Positions 38,041 to 50,407 of a stretch of DNA of 64,000 nt are shown here, piece by piece. The notes under the pieces were generated by a model. The model was given only the letters and a program-made list of their open reading frames with translations. It searched no databases and was not told the origin of the DNA. Where the stretch lies: positions 41,217,001 through 41,281,000 of the forward strand of contig CM045733.1 in assembly GCA_024760905.1 (NCBI GenBank), given 5' to 3'. A program made the position numbers and the translations under genes. This stretch comes from Plotosus lineatus (Eukaryota > Chordata > Actinopteri > Siluriformes > Plotosidae). Numbering within the stretch: position 1 is the first letter of the stretch; each line of letters starts with the position of its first letter.

Positions 38041-38640
38041 GAGGTTTAAACCTATTTTGTTGATTTACTTTTTCTACTGGTCTTGATATATTTTTTCCCT
38101 TTACTAATCTGATTGTAACCTTTTTGCATGGTTTTGTGGACATACTGTTTTTCCTTCCTTTTTTTCCTCTTTGAAAAATTCAATAAAGTTTTGAATAAAA
38201 AAAAATACTACTTAATCAAGAACATTATATTATATTTATATAGGGCTTTATATTACAAGCCCTAAAGATGAATATTAATGAACAATTACCACAGACCTAC
38301 AAGATATGAAAATGCTTATTGCAGTGTCCACAAGTAGTCAAGGTTCTACAGAAATCTTTATATAATTAAAACCAAAGTTCATGTACATGTGTTCAGCTTG
38401 ATGTGCTTTTAGTCAAGGGACTAAAATGCTTTCCATTTCAGATGGCAGTTTGTGATAGTAATACATGTGACTGAATTGGTTTTGAATTTAATCTATAAAT
38501 TTAGAAACTTGTATGCCGTGACGAATAAAAAAACAGACTACATGCAGCTCTTAATGTTATCAAAGTGGGTTTGTCAGTGTGCAGCTCTCACACAACTTAA
38601 TTTAATATTAAACATCCTAAGGCCTGAAGACAATCTGGTC
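37860..38640. repeat. Cluster segment copy 1, with (ATT)n and (GT)n
   Basis: (ATT)n at 37,897-37,947 and (GT)n at 37,973-38,039, followed by TTTTGTTGATTTACTTTT...AATAAAGTTTTGAAT and 400 bp of single-copy-like DNA. Matching segments lie at 41,560-42,350 and, in part, 57,890-59,880. No coding frame is supported. Confidence 0.75.
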
Positions 38641-38674
38641 TGGTCTGGTACTTTCCGAGTAGTAGGACCTACAG

Positions 38675-39003
38675 TCCTAGACTCATGCCTTTGCTCTTCT
38701 CTCTCTGCCTATGGACACGCCTCCTGCCTCTCCTTCTTCGACCTCTCCTTCTTCGACCTCTCCTTCTTCGACCTCTCCTTCTTCGACCAACAGTAGTCCA
38801 ATTTCCACCAGCCCCCTGTTGGTTAACAGCACTGATGGCGGTTGTTGTTAACCCGGGCCTCGACCGATCCGGTATGTAATTTGTTTTGACGATTTGCATT
38901 CTGTATTCTGGCAAAAGTTTTATTCCGGATGCCCTTCCTGTCGCAACCCTCTACATTTCTTCGGGCTTGGGACCGGCGCGAGGACAGACACTGGTTTATG
39001 CCC
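38675..39003 (-). mobile_element. RTE LINE 5' fragment with internal 15-bp repeat
   Basis: The minus strand carries the RTE leader (GGAAGGGCATCCGG) and the first codons (TTAISAVNQQGAGGNWTTVG). The arginine-rich RRRRGRR stretch is expanded by a 15-bp unit repeated about four times (38,730-38,790). Only the 5' end is present. Confidence 0.8.
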
Positions 39004-39082
39004 CCCTCACAGCTGCACTCCCACCTGCCTCAAGACAACAGCCATCATTCCAGTGCCTAAAAAGAGCACAGAGAGTATATTT

Positions 39083-39083
<1 letters not shown>

Positions 39084-39153
<70 letters not shown>
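39084..39153. repeat. (AT)n microsatellite
   Basis: About 35 AT units, preceded at 39,005-39,075 by a scrap of the L2/Rex1-type LINE (CCTCAAGACAACAGCCATC). Confidence 0.93.
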
Positions 39154-39154
<1 letters not shown>

Positions 39155-39309
39155 TCTCTAAGGACGGGGGTCTAAAAGTGATGATCAATCACTGTGCGTC
39201 ATGGTGGATCTCCAGTCACTTGTTCCACTCTTCATCCAAACTCAGCAAGATGATTTTTCTGCTGCTTGGGCCATTCTCTTTATTGCTGTTTGTCTGCTTC
39301 TGCCTTTTA

Positions 39310-41460
39310 TTCCCAGTGCAGACAATGCCATGCTGATTGTGCTGGGAAGCCTCTGCACCCTATATCCTCAGGATAACATTAGGTTTGCCATCTGGCTTCT
39401 CTGCATTCTTCCAGTATAGCCATACTTGGTCTTTTTCCCCTCATGTGCTTCACTACGTCTCGCCTCCCATGCCACTGTCAGCTCAATCAGAATGGTCTTC
39501 TTTGTTCCTTGTGACCATAAAGCCATGTCTGGACTTAGATTATTTGTTACTATCTCTGGAAACTTCAATTTTTCATTCAGGTCTACAGTTAGTTTTTAGT
39601 CTCTCACCCGATCTAGTATCCCAGTTTTACTGCACACACTTTTCTTTCTTGTCTCCCTTTACTTGATGAACTGAATCGGTGATCGTTTCTGCTTGGGTTC
39701 TTTGCCCCTGTTTCTACGTTTCTTCTCCATCTGCCAACTCCCATAGTACCTAGTTGTGGCACCACGTGTACTTCTTTGTGACAGATAGACTTGACATGAC
39801 AAGGATATATGCTCTAGTGTTGTTATCTTCCCACAGAAGATGCATTCAGATGTTTCTATTAATTTCCATCTGTGCAGGTTTGCTGGTGTTCGTATCATAC
39901 ACTGACCAGAGAAGAAGCCGCAGTTGTGTCTCTGGGAACCTCCAGATTTATGACCACGTGAGCTTTTGTTGGTCGGTTTCCCATCTTGTCCAAGGTCCTT
40001 GACTACCCATTTCCACTGCTTTGGATTATTGTTTTTCTTCCTCTATTGATTGTATTTCTTTCTGCACCATACATCTTCTCTCATTTGCATCAGCTTTCTT
40101 CCAGTTGCAGCTTTTGGACATGCCTAGTCCTTGTCTTCCCAGTGCGACAGTTCTTATTGTCTTTAGTCTCAATCGGCTCTCAGCTTCATCTACTGCTTTG
40201 CTTGCTGACCACTTGCATCCGGTTCTTACTTGCACTCCAGCTTGCTGCACCTTTTCATCTTTGGAATCTGTCAGTCATGATTTGTCATGCTTTCCCAGCC
40301 TTATATTCCTCAACTATTGATCTGAATGGTGGCTGAAACCTTGCCATTTCTGTAGGTGTTTGTTGATGGTCATCTCCAGTGACTCTACAGTTGATGCAGT
40401 GACCTCATAGTGCATCAATGTCTAGGATGTCGTGGTAGAGTCCATGTTGGTACGTACATGCTTAAAACCTGCCTTGGAGGCCAGTCTTATTTATGTTTCT
40501 CGTCCCTTCATCAACTTGATGCTTTATTCTGCTAATGTTGGCTTTGTCTCCAAGTGTGTCATCAAACCATTTCCCCATACATTTTATTGGGTTTTTAGAG
40601 ATGGATGTGATGTTTTCACCTTGGACTGTCAGTTGGTACTGCTCACTATAACCTTCTTCATGATCAAAGATCTTGACTTCTTGGGCTTGAATATCATTCT
40701 GGCTCACACTGGTGTATTCACTAGAGCGTTTTCGGGCCCTTTGTCTCTCTTTCCCCAGCTTTGATGATTATTTCATGTGGATTAGAAACAGAATCACTGA
40801 GATTGTACATCCAGTTACAATACCTTTTTCCGGTTTCTGCCAAGATGTTGTGAAACTTTATGTTCTGAATATCAGCTGTATTCCACTGAAATAGCTTCTT
40901 ATGAGATTTCTGAAGCTCTGGTATGTGATAGTGTCTGATTGCCTCATCTATGAGCATGTGTGGGATGGCTCGAAAAGCATTCGTTAAATCTAATCATATG
41001 ACTGTTAGGTCTTTGTTGTTGACTTTAGCTTCCTGGATACATTGTGTGATAATGCTATTGTGTTCTATGCACCCTGCAAATCCAGTTCGCCTTTATGGAC
41101 AGATATATCAACATACTGGTTCTTGGTCAGGTACGTTGGTTAGGTCCTCCTTGAGAGTACTAAGAAGATTTTGCCTTCTATGCTTAAAAGGCAGATTTGT
41201 TTTCCTTTGGATCAAAGCATCCCTCTGCTCTCTGCCAGCATGATGGTATCTTTCCTTTCCTCCATACTACTTTCAGCAGTTTTCACAGATATTTTAAAAC
41301 CTTATGGAGTTTTTTGTAGACCATGTAGGGAATGGCATTTGGTCCTGGTGCTGATCTTTGCTGGTTTTCCTCATAGCATCTTGCATTTCTTTCTATGATG
41401 GTTCCTTGGCATCCATTGGCACCTCTGGTTCTGGAAATTTTTCTGTTCTGCTAGAAGGGC
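39310..41460 (-). mobile_element. LINE with PD-(D/E)XK nuclease signature, long degenerate copy
   Basis: Minus strand, N- to C-terminal: IPYMVYKKLHKVLKYL (41.3 kb), CIQEAKVNNKDLTVI and a DLTNAFRAIPHMLIDEAIRH RT core (40.95-41.05 kb), GCTISVILF (40.8 kb), IKCMGKWFDDTLGDKANISR (40.55 kb), a Cys/His segment CIFCGKITTLEHISLSC (39.8 kb), and LSPDMALWSQGTKKTILIEL (39.5 kb), which fits a PD-(D/E)XK endonuclease. This order (RT, Cys/His region, restriction-like nuclease) is that of R2/R4-group LINEs. Many frameshifts. Clade not certain. Confidence 0.7.
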
Positions 41461-41559
41461 CTAGTGATGTCCATTGCCTCACATTATTGTGTGTTTCTGC
41501 AAGACGGGTACATACGGAATCTACAAATAATTGTTGGCTGTAAAATATTTTTTCTCTTT

Positions 41560-41584
41560 ACTAACCTGATTGTAACTTTGCATG

Positions 41585-41630
<46 letters not shown>

Positions 41631-41668
41631 CTTTGATAAACATATAAGATGCATGTTTGTGTGTATGC

Positions 41669-41740
<72 letters not shown>

Positions 41741-42350
41741 ATGTGTGTGTGTGTGTTTTGAGGTTGAGACCTATTTTGTTGATTTACTTTTCCTACTGGC
41801 TTTGAAATATTTTTTCCCTTTACTAATCTGATTGTAACCTTTTTGAATGGTTTAGTGGACATTCTGTTTTTCCTTCCTTTTTCCTCTTTTAAAAATTCAA
41901 TCAAGTTTTAAATAAAAAAAAATTACTACTTAATCAAGAAAACGTTTATATTACAAGCCCAAAAGATGAATGTCAATAAACAATTACCACAGAACAAAAA
42001 GATATGAAAATATATGAAATTTCTGCTTATTTCAGTGTCCACAGGTAGTCAAGGTTCTACAGAAACCTTTATATAATTAAAAACAAACTTCATGTACATG
42101 TGTTCAGCTTGGTGTGCCTTTAGTGAAGGGACTAAAATGCTTTCCATTTGAGGTGTCAGCTTGTGATAGTAAATATGTGACTGAATTGGTTTTGAATTTA
42201 ATCTATAAATTTAGAAAGTTATATGTCATGACTAATAAGAAACCACAGACTACGTGCAAGCTCGTAATGTTATCAAAGTGGGTTTGTCAGTGTGCAGCTC
42301 TCACACAACTTATTTTAACATGAAACATGCTGAGGCCTTAAGACAGTAAT
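41560..42350. repeat. Cluster segment copy 2, with (ATT)n, (CT)n and (GT)n
   Basis: Aligned with 37,860-38,640. (ATT)n 41,586-41,630, then (CT)n 41,670-41,726 and (GT)n to 41,757, where copy 1 has only (GT)n. The segment continues to 42,600 with DNA also found at 59,880-60,120. Confidence 0.78.
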
Positions 42351-42599
42351 TACATTCATAAGCCAGTGGTTCGTATTTGTGTTCACATTCATTCATTTTC
42401 AGTAAGTTTTTTTTCCTGGTGAGGATTACAGTGGATCTGGAGCTGTGAGTAGCATCTCTATCCTCTGCACCACATACACATGTCCTTTTTTTATATTTTT
42501 GCACAAAAAATGATATAAAGTGATTACATTCAGAGATCATACAGAGAGTACGCTCAGCTCATCTGTTAAAACATTTGTTGGTATTTGTTAATATTCATG

Positions 42600-43010
42600 T
42601 GATTTGATGAGAACAACACCAGAAACATGTGCGAGAGGATAAAGACACTGACTACAAGGACACACACACGTCAGCAGGTTTCTCAGACAGCACCCTACCG
42701 AAGACCCCATCCAGGTACAGTAGAACCAGATCAGAGCCTCCCTGCACACAGTCAGTCTGAGAAAACCTACTGGTCCAGACAGAGTATTAGGAAGGGCACT
42801 TTAAGCATGTGCAGATCAACTAGCAGGGGTGGCAGGGTTTTTACCACCATCTTTAACCTCTCGCTACTGCAATGTTTGGTTCCCACCTGCCTCAAGACAG
42901 CAGCCATCATTCCAGTGCTGAATAAGAGCACAGAAAGCTGCCTGTACTGCTATCACCCGGTTGCCATAACCCCCATCATCACCAAATGTTTATAGAGACC
43001 TATCTTGTCT
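42600..43010 (+). mobile_element. L2/Rex1-type LINE fragment, copy 2
   Basis: Same stretch of reverse transcriptase as at 24.35 and 60.36 kb ([29 protein letters not shown]). The shared breakpoints in copies 2 and 3 and the same upstream DNA show that they were duplicated as part of a larger segment. Confidence 0.75.
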
Positions 43011-43084
43011 TACATCAAGGCTGCTATCCCTGCTGATCTCTTCAGTATGTATTTAGCATATCTGCACCTTCTTTATTACATTAC

Positions 43085-43400
43085 CTAGTTAAGTAGGCAC
43101 TTGACTATTTGCGGTTTTGCACTCACGATTTGAGTATTCACCGAGCAACCGTCACGTGATTCAAATTCAGCCAATGGCTGCCCTCCTTTCTCCTGATTGG
43201 TTGAGCTAATGTCCCGCCCTTTTTCCCTCATTCGCGCACAAGTTGTCAATGAGCCACTTTTTTGTGTGTTTTTTTTAATTACCAGTTAAGCTTAAAGATA
43301 CCACTCAAACACTATATGCGTCTTCTCTGGCTAAGTGATCGAAAACGCTGGACTTCTGAAGAAATAAGACTTTCTCCTGAGAAACGACGGTTTTCTCTGA
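43085..43400 (+). repeat. pogo/Tigger-like terminal region
   Basis: Begins CTTGACTATTTGCGGTTTTGC, similar to Tigger-type terminal repeats, followed by GCCAATGGCTGCC and a CpG-bearing leader. A second copy lies at about 56,945-57,300. It has no intact transposase. Assignment from remembered terminal sequences. Confidence 0.45.
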
Positions 43401-43574
43401 ACTGTTGTATTAAAATCTTTTTCAATTATTATTCCAGTACAGTACCTAAGTTCATGTTTATGCGTGAGATTTTATGTTCTGTAGCATGTATAACAAACGA
43501 TACCAAAAGGAGAAACTTTATTACAGTACTCATGTATTACATGTCCTTTTACATTGAACTTGGAGTGACGTCTT

Positions 43575-44735
43575 CAAGATGGCGCATCGCGGAGTTCTCA
43601 GAGTCAAATTGTTTCCTTGTTCGTTTTAATTTGATTTATTTGTTGTTTTGTTTGTTCATGTTTTGCACTATGCTCGTCTACGAACGGTCGACTCTACTAC
43701 AGCTATAAGATTGGAGTATCTTCAGGTGTGTATAACTAAGCAGAGCTAATATGCTATTAGCAGAGCTCACATACTATGGTAGGCAGCTCAATGCGAGCCG
43801 CATCCCAGCTAACAAAGAAGCCCAGGCGGGAAGGGGCAGAACGACGACTCTGGCGCTTGGGATTGCAGGGGATGAAGGCCGTGTAGCCGGCTGGTATAAT
43901 CATCTTATCAGGTGCACTCTCCTCGAGCCATGTTTCACAGAAACAGTCCTGTAGATCCCTCTGCGTTGCAATCTGACCATGAAGCTCGTCCATCTTGTTT
44001 CGCAGGGACTGAACATTTTCAAGCAGTATGGCCGGAAGTGCGAACCAAGTTCGTTTTAATTTGTTTTATTTGCTCATGCTTTGCTCTATGCTCTTCTACG
44101 ACCGGTCGACTCTACTACAGCTATAAGATCGGAGTATCTTCGGGCGTGTATAACTAAGCACGCTCAACTAGGCTTGTTATCCGGGATGCGGCTTGCAGAG
44201 CTAATATGCCATGGTAGGCAGCTCAATGCGAGCCGCACCCCAGCGGACAAGAAGCCCAGGCGGGAAGGAGTCGAACAACGACTCCGGCGCTTGGGATTGC
44301 AGGGGATGAAGGCTGTGTAGCCGGCTAGAGCAATCGCCTTATTGGGTGTACTTTCCTTGAGCCATGTTTCACAGAAACAGTCCTGTAGATCCCTCTGCGC
44401 TACAATATGAGCATGAAGCTCATCCATCTTGTTTCGCAGGGACTGAACATTTTCAAGTAGTACTGTATGCCGGAAGTGCTAATCAAGCCTCTGAGAACTC
44501 CGCCTGGGCTTAGCCGGTAACCACTAGCTAACCTCTAGCATTGAGCTGCCATAGCATATAAGCTCAAGATAGAAGTTGTTGCGTGCTTAGTTGCCCAAAG
44601 TTGAAGCTGCTGATAGCTGTAGTAGGGTCGACCGATCATAGACGAGCATAGTGCAAAACATGAACAAACAAATAAAACAAATTAAAACAATCAAAGAAAC
44701 AATTTGACTCTGAGAACTCCGCGACGTTGCTCTCT
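43575..44735. mobile_element. Fold-back made of L2/CR1-type LINE 5' pieces
   Basis: Left arm 43,588-43,702 (GCGGAGTTCTCAGAGTCAAAT) is repeated inverted at 44,613-44,730. Between them are two direct copies of about 430 bp (43,620-44,040 and 44,050-44,470). Each encodes, on the minus strand, a LINE endonuclease start: KMDELHGQI/HAHIV, AQRDLQDCFCETWLKES, and ALAGYTAFIPCNPKRRS. A third, short inverted piece begins at 44,483. Such head-to-head LINE pieces fit twin priming or repeated rearrangement. Confidence 0.6.
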
Positions 44736-46499
44736 AGGACCTTGTTGAATGTTCTTGTCAGAAAATCTACTGCTACCTCTCCTAGACACTTCCATACCGC
44801 CACTGGTATGTCATCAGGACCAACTGCCTTTCCATTCTTCATCCTCTTCAATGCCCTTCTCACTTCACCCTTACTGATCTTTGCTACATCCTGCTCCTCA
44901 ATGGTAACCTCTTCTACTCTTTTTTCTCTCTCATTTTCCTCATTCATCAGCTCTTCAAAGTACTCTTTCCATCTTCCCAGCACACTTCTGTCATCAGTCA
45001 ATACATTTCCATCTCTGTCCTTTATCAATCTAACTTGCTGCACGTCCTTCCCATCTCTATTTCTCTGCTGTGCCAACCTGTATAGATCATTTTCTCCCTC
45101 TTTACTGTCCAACCTATCATACAAGTCATCATACGACTTCTCTTTGGCCTTTGACATCGCTACCATCAGTTTACACTGTGTCTCCCTGTACACCTGTTTA
45201 CTCTCTTCAGTCCTCTCTATGTCCCACTTCTTCTTAGCTAACCTCTCCCTTTTTACACACTCCTGCACTTCCTCATTCCATCATCAAGTCTCCTTATCTA
45301 CTCTCCTTCCAGAGGCCACACCAAGTACTCTCCTACCTGTCTCCCTGATCACATTAGCTGTGGTTGTCCAGTCATCTGGAAGCACTTCCTGACCACTCAA
45401 AGCCTGTTTCAACTCCTCCTTGAAGACAACACGACACTCTTCCTTTTTCAGCTTCCACCACTTTGTCTTCTGCTCTGCCTTTTCTTTCTTCACCTTCCTC
45501 ACCATCAGCATCATCCTGCACACCACCATCCTATGTTGTTTGGCAACACTCTTACCCAAACTACTTTGCAGTCACTGACTTCCTACAAATAGCATCACCA
45601 ACACAAGATGTCGTCTACTTGTGTGCTCCTGCCTCTGCTTTTATAAGTCACTCTCTGCTCCTGTCTCTTCTGGAAGAAAGTATTCACACAGCCACTTCCA
45701 TCCTTTTTGCAAAATATAGCAACATCTGTCCCTTTGTGTTCCTGTACTGGATACCAAACCTGCCCATCACTTCCTCGTCCCCTCTGTTGCCTGCACCAAC
45801 ATGTCCATTGAAGTCTGCCCCAATGACCACCCTTTCACCTCTGGGGGTACTCTGCATCACTGCATCTAAGTCACTCCAGAATCTCCTTCTCTTCTAGCTT
45901 ACATCCTGCCTATGGGGCATAAGCACTCACAACATTGAACATCACGCCTTCAATTTCTAACTTGAGACTCATCACTCTGTCTGACACTCTTTTCACTTCT
46001 AGAACATTCCTGACAAACTCCTCCTTCAAGATGACTCCTACTCCATTTCTCTTCCCATCAACACCATGATAAAACAGCTTTGTATCAACACACAGTATGT
46101 CCACCTTTCTCCTCTGCATCATGTCAGCCAGCTCTCTACCTTTTCCTGTCATAGTTCCAACATTCAAAGTCCCTGCCTTTCCTCTTCTCTCGCTGCCTAC
46201 GCCACGCTTCCCGCCTCTCCTTCTTCAACCTGTCCTTCTTTGACCCTTTGTTCTTCGACCAACAATAGTCCAATTTTTACCAGAACCTTGTTGGTTGACA
46301 GCACTGATGGTGGTCGTTTTAACCCGGGCCTCAACCGATCCGGTATGAAATTTGTATTGACGGTTTGCATTCTGTATTTTGGCGAAAGTTTTATTCCGGA
46401 TGCCCTTCATGTCGCAACCCTCTGCATTTATCCAGGCTTGGGACCGGCGTGAGGACGGACATTTGTTTGTGCCCCCCACCCCCCATGGCTGTATTATCT
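44735..46499 (-). mobile_element. RTE LINE 5' half, antisense
   Basis: Minus strand from the leader (46.49 kb) through VNQQGSGKNWTIVG, the endonuclease (GTMTGKGRELADMMQRRKVD, MFNVVSAYAP), the linker, and an open 210-residue stretch (44,636-45,268) with VRRALKRMKNGKAVGPDD and FLTRTFNKVLES. It ends there, fused to the fold-back at 44.73 kb. The whole polymerase core is missing. Confidence 0.85.
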
Positions 46500-47454
46500 T
46501 TCTAATTATTAATTGCATTTTGTAAATATAAAACATGAAAACTTCCCCAGTGCAGCTAACTGTGTTATCAAAGGCCTTGTCTCTCACTATCTATGGTGTG
46601 AGGCATGTAAAAGTACAATTACTGACTTTCGACAAGAGTAAGCTGCATAGCAGTTTCTTCCCTGTAATGGCCTGGCAAGCTGTCCAGGGTGTATTCTGCA
46701 CTTGCACGGAGTTGATTGTGATGGGCACCAGCCTCTCCTTGACCCTAATTAGGACTAAACGTTTCAGAAAATGAATTAATGAATAAAAAGTTTCAAATCT
46801 CAAAAGCTATACAGAACATTTAAATAACAGTTATAACTGGTGGTAAATAAGGGGATCAAGATTAAGTACAAAAGTAACATCCACCAAAGGCTCAGTCTTT
46901 GCAAAGCAAAGATGTGTCAGAGTTCACACCTATGTGTCAAAGGCGTTAGTCAGTTTAAAAGGAGCATTTCTCAGTGCAAGATTGCAGAGGAGTATCAAAA
47001 ATCAAAGTATATAGTACATACCAGTAGGAAAAGATTCAGGGAATCTGGACACAGTCCAGAAAGAACAAGGTTGAACCCCCCATATTGAATGTTTGTGACC
47101 TTTCATGACCTGTTCTTGATATCTGCCAAAGTGAAGAGAAAGGTGTATGAGATGGAAGTGAAGCCAGTTCTGCTGTATGGAATTGAGACAGAAGCATTGT
47201 CAAAAAGTCAGGAGATGAAACTGGAAGTGGCAGAGATGAAGATGCCTGTGTCTTCTTTGGGAGCATGAAGAATGAAAAGAATTAAAAATCAATATGTTAG
47301 ACACAGCACAGGTTAGAGAGTTTGGAGATAACTGAGAGAGGCCAGACTGAGATGGTTTAGATACATGCAGAGAAGGGATGAAAGGTACATTAGTTAAAGA
47401 ATGTCGAGGATGGAAATGGCTGGTAGAAGAAGAGAAGTGCTAAAGAGAAGATTT

Positions 47455-47617
47455 ACATTTAAATTTTCATTTACATTTACAGCATTTAGTAGATGCTCTT
47501 CCCCAGAGCGAATTCCAGAAGTGCTTTAAAGTCACTATCAGTGAATATATTCATATATTCATTTGTTAGAACACCGACTATTTGTACCATCAGTCAAACG
47601 CAGTTGGTAGGTGTTGT

Positions 47618-47707
<90 letters not shown>

Positions 47708-48724
47708 GAGTGCCAGCTGAAAAGACTCCACTCAGACAAGGCAGCATGACCAGTATATGTTCTTAATGCCTGTACTCCCAGCTCTGTGGAGTCTTACATT
47801 ATACCTTCACAATGAGCCTTAGTCTACAGTGTTGCAGTGTAATAGAAAATGTCATTGTGCCTGTACAAAAACCCCACTTCCCAGTGGCCCCGCCAGGATT
47901 ATAGACCTGTGGCACTGATTTCACATGTCATGAAGGCCCTCGGGAGTCTCATACTGGATAAATTCCGGCCAATGGTTAAACATATGGACCCCCTTCAGTT
48001 TGCCAATCCACCTAGTCGATGACGCCATCATCTATCTGCCTAACAGTGTCTACACCCACCTGGAGCAGCCAGAGAGGACTGTGAGGATCTTTTTTGTTTT
48101 ACTTTTCCAATGCAATAAACACCATCAGGTCAACCCTCCTGGGTGATAAGCTGACATCAATGCAGGGGGACCCTTCTCTTGTGTCCTGGTTTTTGGACTA
48201 CCTGACTGGAAGACCACAGTATGTGTACTTGCAGCACTACATGTTGAAAACGGTGGTCGGCAATACTGGAACACCATAAGGGACTGTCCTCTTCCCCTTT
48301 CTCTTCATCCTCTACACAACTGACTTCAGCTACTGCTCAGAAACCTGACATTTTCAGAAGTTTTCTGATTACCCTTCTGGAGTCAGATATATTAGTGGAG
48401 GTGAGAAGATGGAATATCGGGCTACGGTGAACTCCCTTATCACATGGTGTGAGCAGAATCAAGTGCGGTTAAACTCGTTTGTCACATGGTGTGAGCAAAA
48501 TCATCTGCAGTTTAATGAGACAAAGACCAAAGAACTGATTATAGTTCTAAAGAGAAGATTTACATTTAAATTTTCATTTACATTTACAGCATTTAGTTGA
48601 TGCTCTTCCCCAGAGCGAATTCCAGAAGTGCTTTAAAGTCACTATCAGTGAATATATTCATATATTCATTTGTTAGAACACCGACTATGTGTACCATCAG
48701 TCAAGCGCAGTTGGTAGGTGTTGT

Positions 48725-48781
<57 letters not shown>

Positions 48782-49565
48782 GTATACAGCATAGTGCTAA
48801 TCTAAGTACTTCTGAAAAAGGTCAGTTTTCAGATGTCACTTGAAGATACCCAGTGACTCAGCTGTCCAGCTGGCCAGAGGAAGTTCATTCCACCACCTTG
48901 GAGCCAAAACAGAGAAGAGTTTCGATGCATTTTCCCCTTGTCCCTTGGTTGAGAGCCGGATCAGTTTCGCAGTGCCGGAGGATCTGAGAGAATGTGATGC
49001 AGTGCAAGATGTGATAATTGCTTTGAGATAGGAAGTTGCAAGTCAATTTTTTGCTTTATAGGCAAGCATTGGTGCATTCTGGATCACTTGCAGAGGTCAA
49101 ATAGTGCTCAAAGGTAGGCCTGCCAGGAGTGAGTTGAAGTAATCTGGTCTTACTGGAAAGAAATGGACGAATCCTTTGAATGTTAAATAGAATAAATTGA
49201 CATGATTGAGAAAGATTAATGATATGAGAAAAGGACAGTCCATGGTTACTCCGAGGCTTTGTGCAGTGCCTCAAGGAGAAATCACAGCATTGTCGAAGGA
49301 GATTGCAAGAACTTGATGTGGGGATAAGTCAGCTGAGATGAACAGCAATTCAGGCTTTCTGGGATTACGCTTTAGCTGGTGAACTGCCATCAATGAGGAG
49401 ATTTTTGCCAGACATGAAGAGAGACAGAAACATCAGTGTCTGAGGGAGAAAAATATGAGGGAGATTTATGGCTGGAGTGAAGGAGAACATACAGATGATT
49501 GGAGTGATAGAGAGAGCCTTCAAATTCGTGTTTAGCAAGCAGATCTCTCTTGGTTTCATGTCTCT
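47455..49565 (-). mobile_element. L2-type LINE, antisense, interrupted
   Basis: Tail with ATTTAC repeats at 47,452-47,490 and again at 48,547-48,590. C-terminal RT text lies from 48,830 to 49,560 and is less complete than in copy A, with small deletions. (GT)n tracts at 47,621-47,705 and 48,727-48,778 occupy the same place in both tail copies. Confidence 0.75.
47880..48546 (+). mobile_element. L2/Rex1-type LINE middle fragment
   Basis: Shifted text: DPLQFANPP, FSNAINTIRSTLLGDKL, SWFLDYLTGRPQYVYL, GTVLFPFLFILYTTDFSYCS, WCEQNHLQFNETKTKELII. This is the palm and thumb of an L2/Rex1-type RT. SFVTWCEQNH-type text occurs twice in tandem (48,440-48,520). Confidence 0.75.
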
Positions 49566-49619
49566 TATTTGAGAAGCAGCAAGTCAATAGCTTGCTGTCT
49601 CTTAGCTAAGGCATACAGT

Positions 49620-50305
49620 GCCACCAAACACAGCATGCTTAAGATGTTAATATAATTAAAAGTGAGTGTAACTATAATGTTTTGAAATTAGCCAATTTTT
49701 CTTGTCATGATCACGCTTTAAATTTGCAAATAAAAGCAAATAAATATGAATCAGAAATCTATCAAAGTTCTAGAGCATTACTTTAGCAATCTGAATTTAG
49801 AACAAATGAACTCAGATTGTGTTCCACAAAGCACAGCACTTGATATGAAGGAATATAATAAATACAAATTAAAAACATTGCACTACTTTTTAAATAATGG
49901 TTGGATTTAGCTACTTGATGAGAAAAACACTTTTTAGAACCTAAAAAAATATTTTCTTTTTTTTTCTTATGAGACTTTCAACTTCCTGTGATATTCCACT
50001 TACTTATCTGTACCTAATAGATTGTATTCTATGGCTTGGTTTTCAGTCTGATATCAGACATGCATGCATTTTCCAAATCATGTTCAATGCATTATTTATC
50101 AAAGTAAAATGATAGTTTGATCCATTTTAAATTGTCAAGAATTACAAAAATATGATTTATCTTTAACATTTGGATTATTGTGTGTATAATTATCCAGGGG
50201 TGGGGTGGTGGGGGTAGGTGAGAGGCCTTTCATGGTTTTTTGAGTTCATAATTTTATTATATTTTCCGTGTAATATGAAAACATTCTACATGGAGCAGAA
50301 ACTGA
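49620..50305. other. AT-rich DNA, no gene recognised
   Basis: No exon, transposon protein or SINE seen. A G-rich run (GGGGTGGGGTGGTGGGGG) at about 50,199-50,216 could form a G-quadruplex. Confidence 0.55.
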
Positions 50306-50407
50306 GATACTGTGACGCCAGGAGCTTTCAGTCAGACCAAAAGATGCAGGAGACCAAGTACGATGATACAAATTACTTTTATTGAACACAGAGCAGGCAC
50401 TGGAGTA

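Larger units (their letters stand above)
46530..49565. repeat. Segmental duplication, copy B
   Basis: Second copy of the arrangement at 29,130-31,905: SINE fragment (46,550-46,785), spacer, RTE C-terminal fragment (47,110-47,450), antisense L2 LINE. Here the L2 is split by a plus-strand LINE piece (47,710-48,546), and its 3' 190 bp are present twice (47,455-47,640 and 48,547-48,735). Confidence 0.78.

Noticed and set aside
43262..43708. 148-residue ORF as a host gene
   Set aside because: It crosses the junction between a pogo-like terminal repeat and the LINE fold-back, so it is a chance frame.
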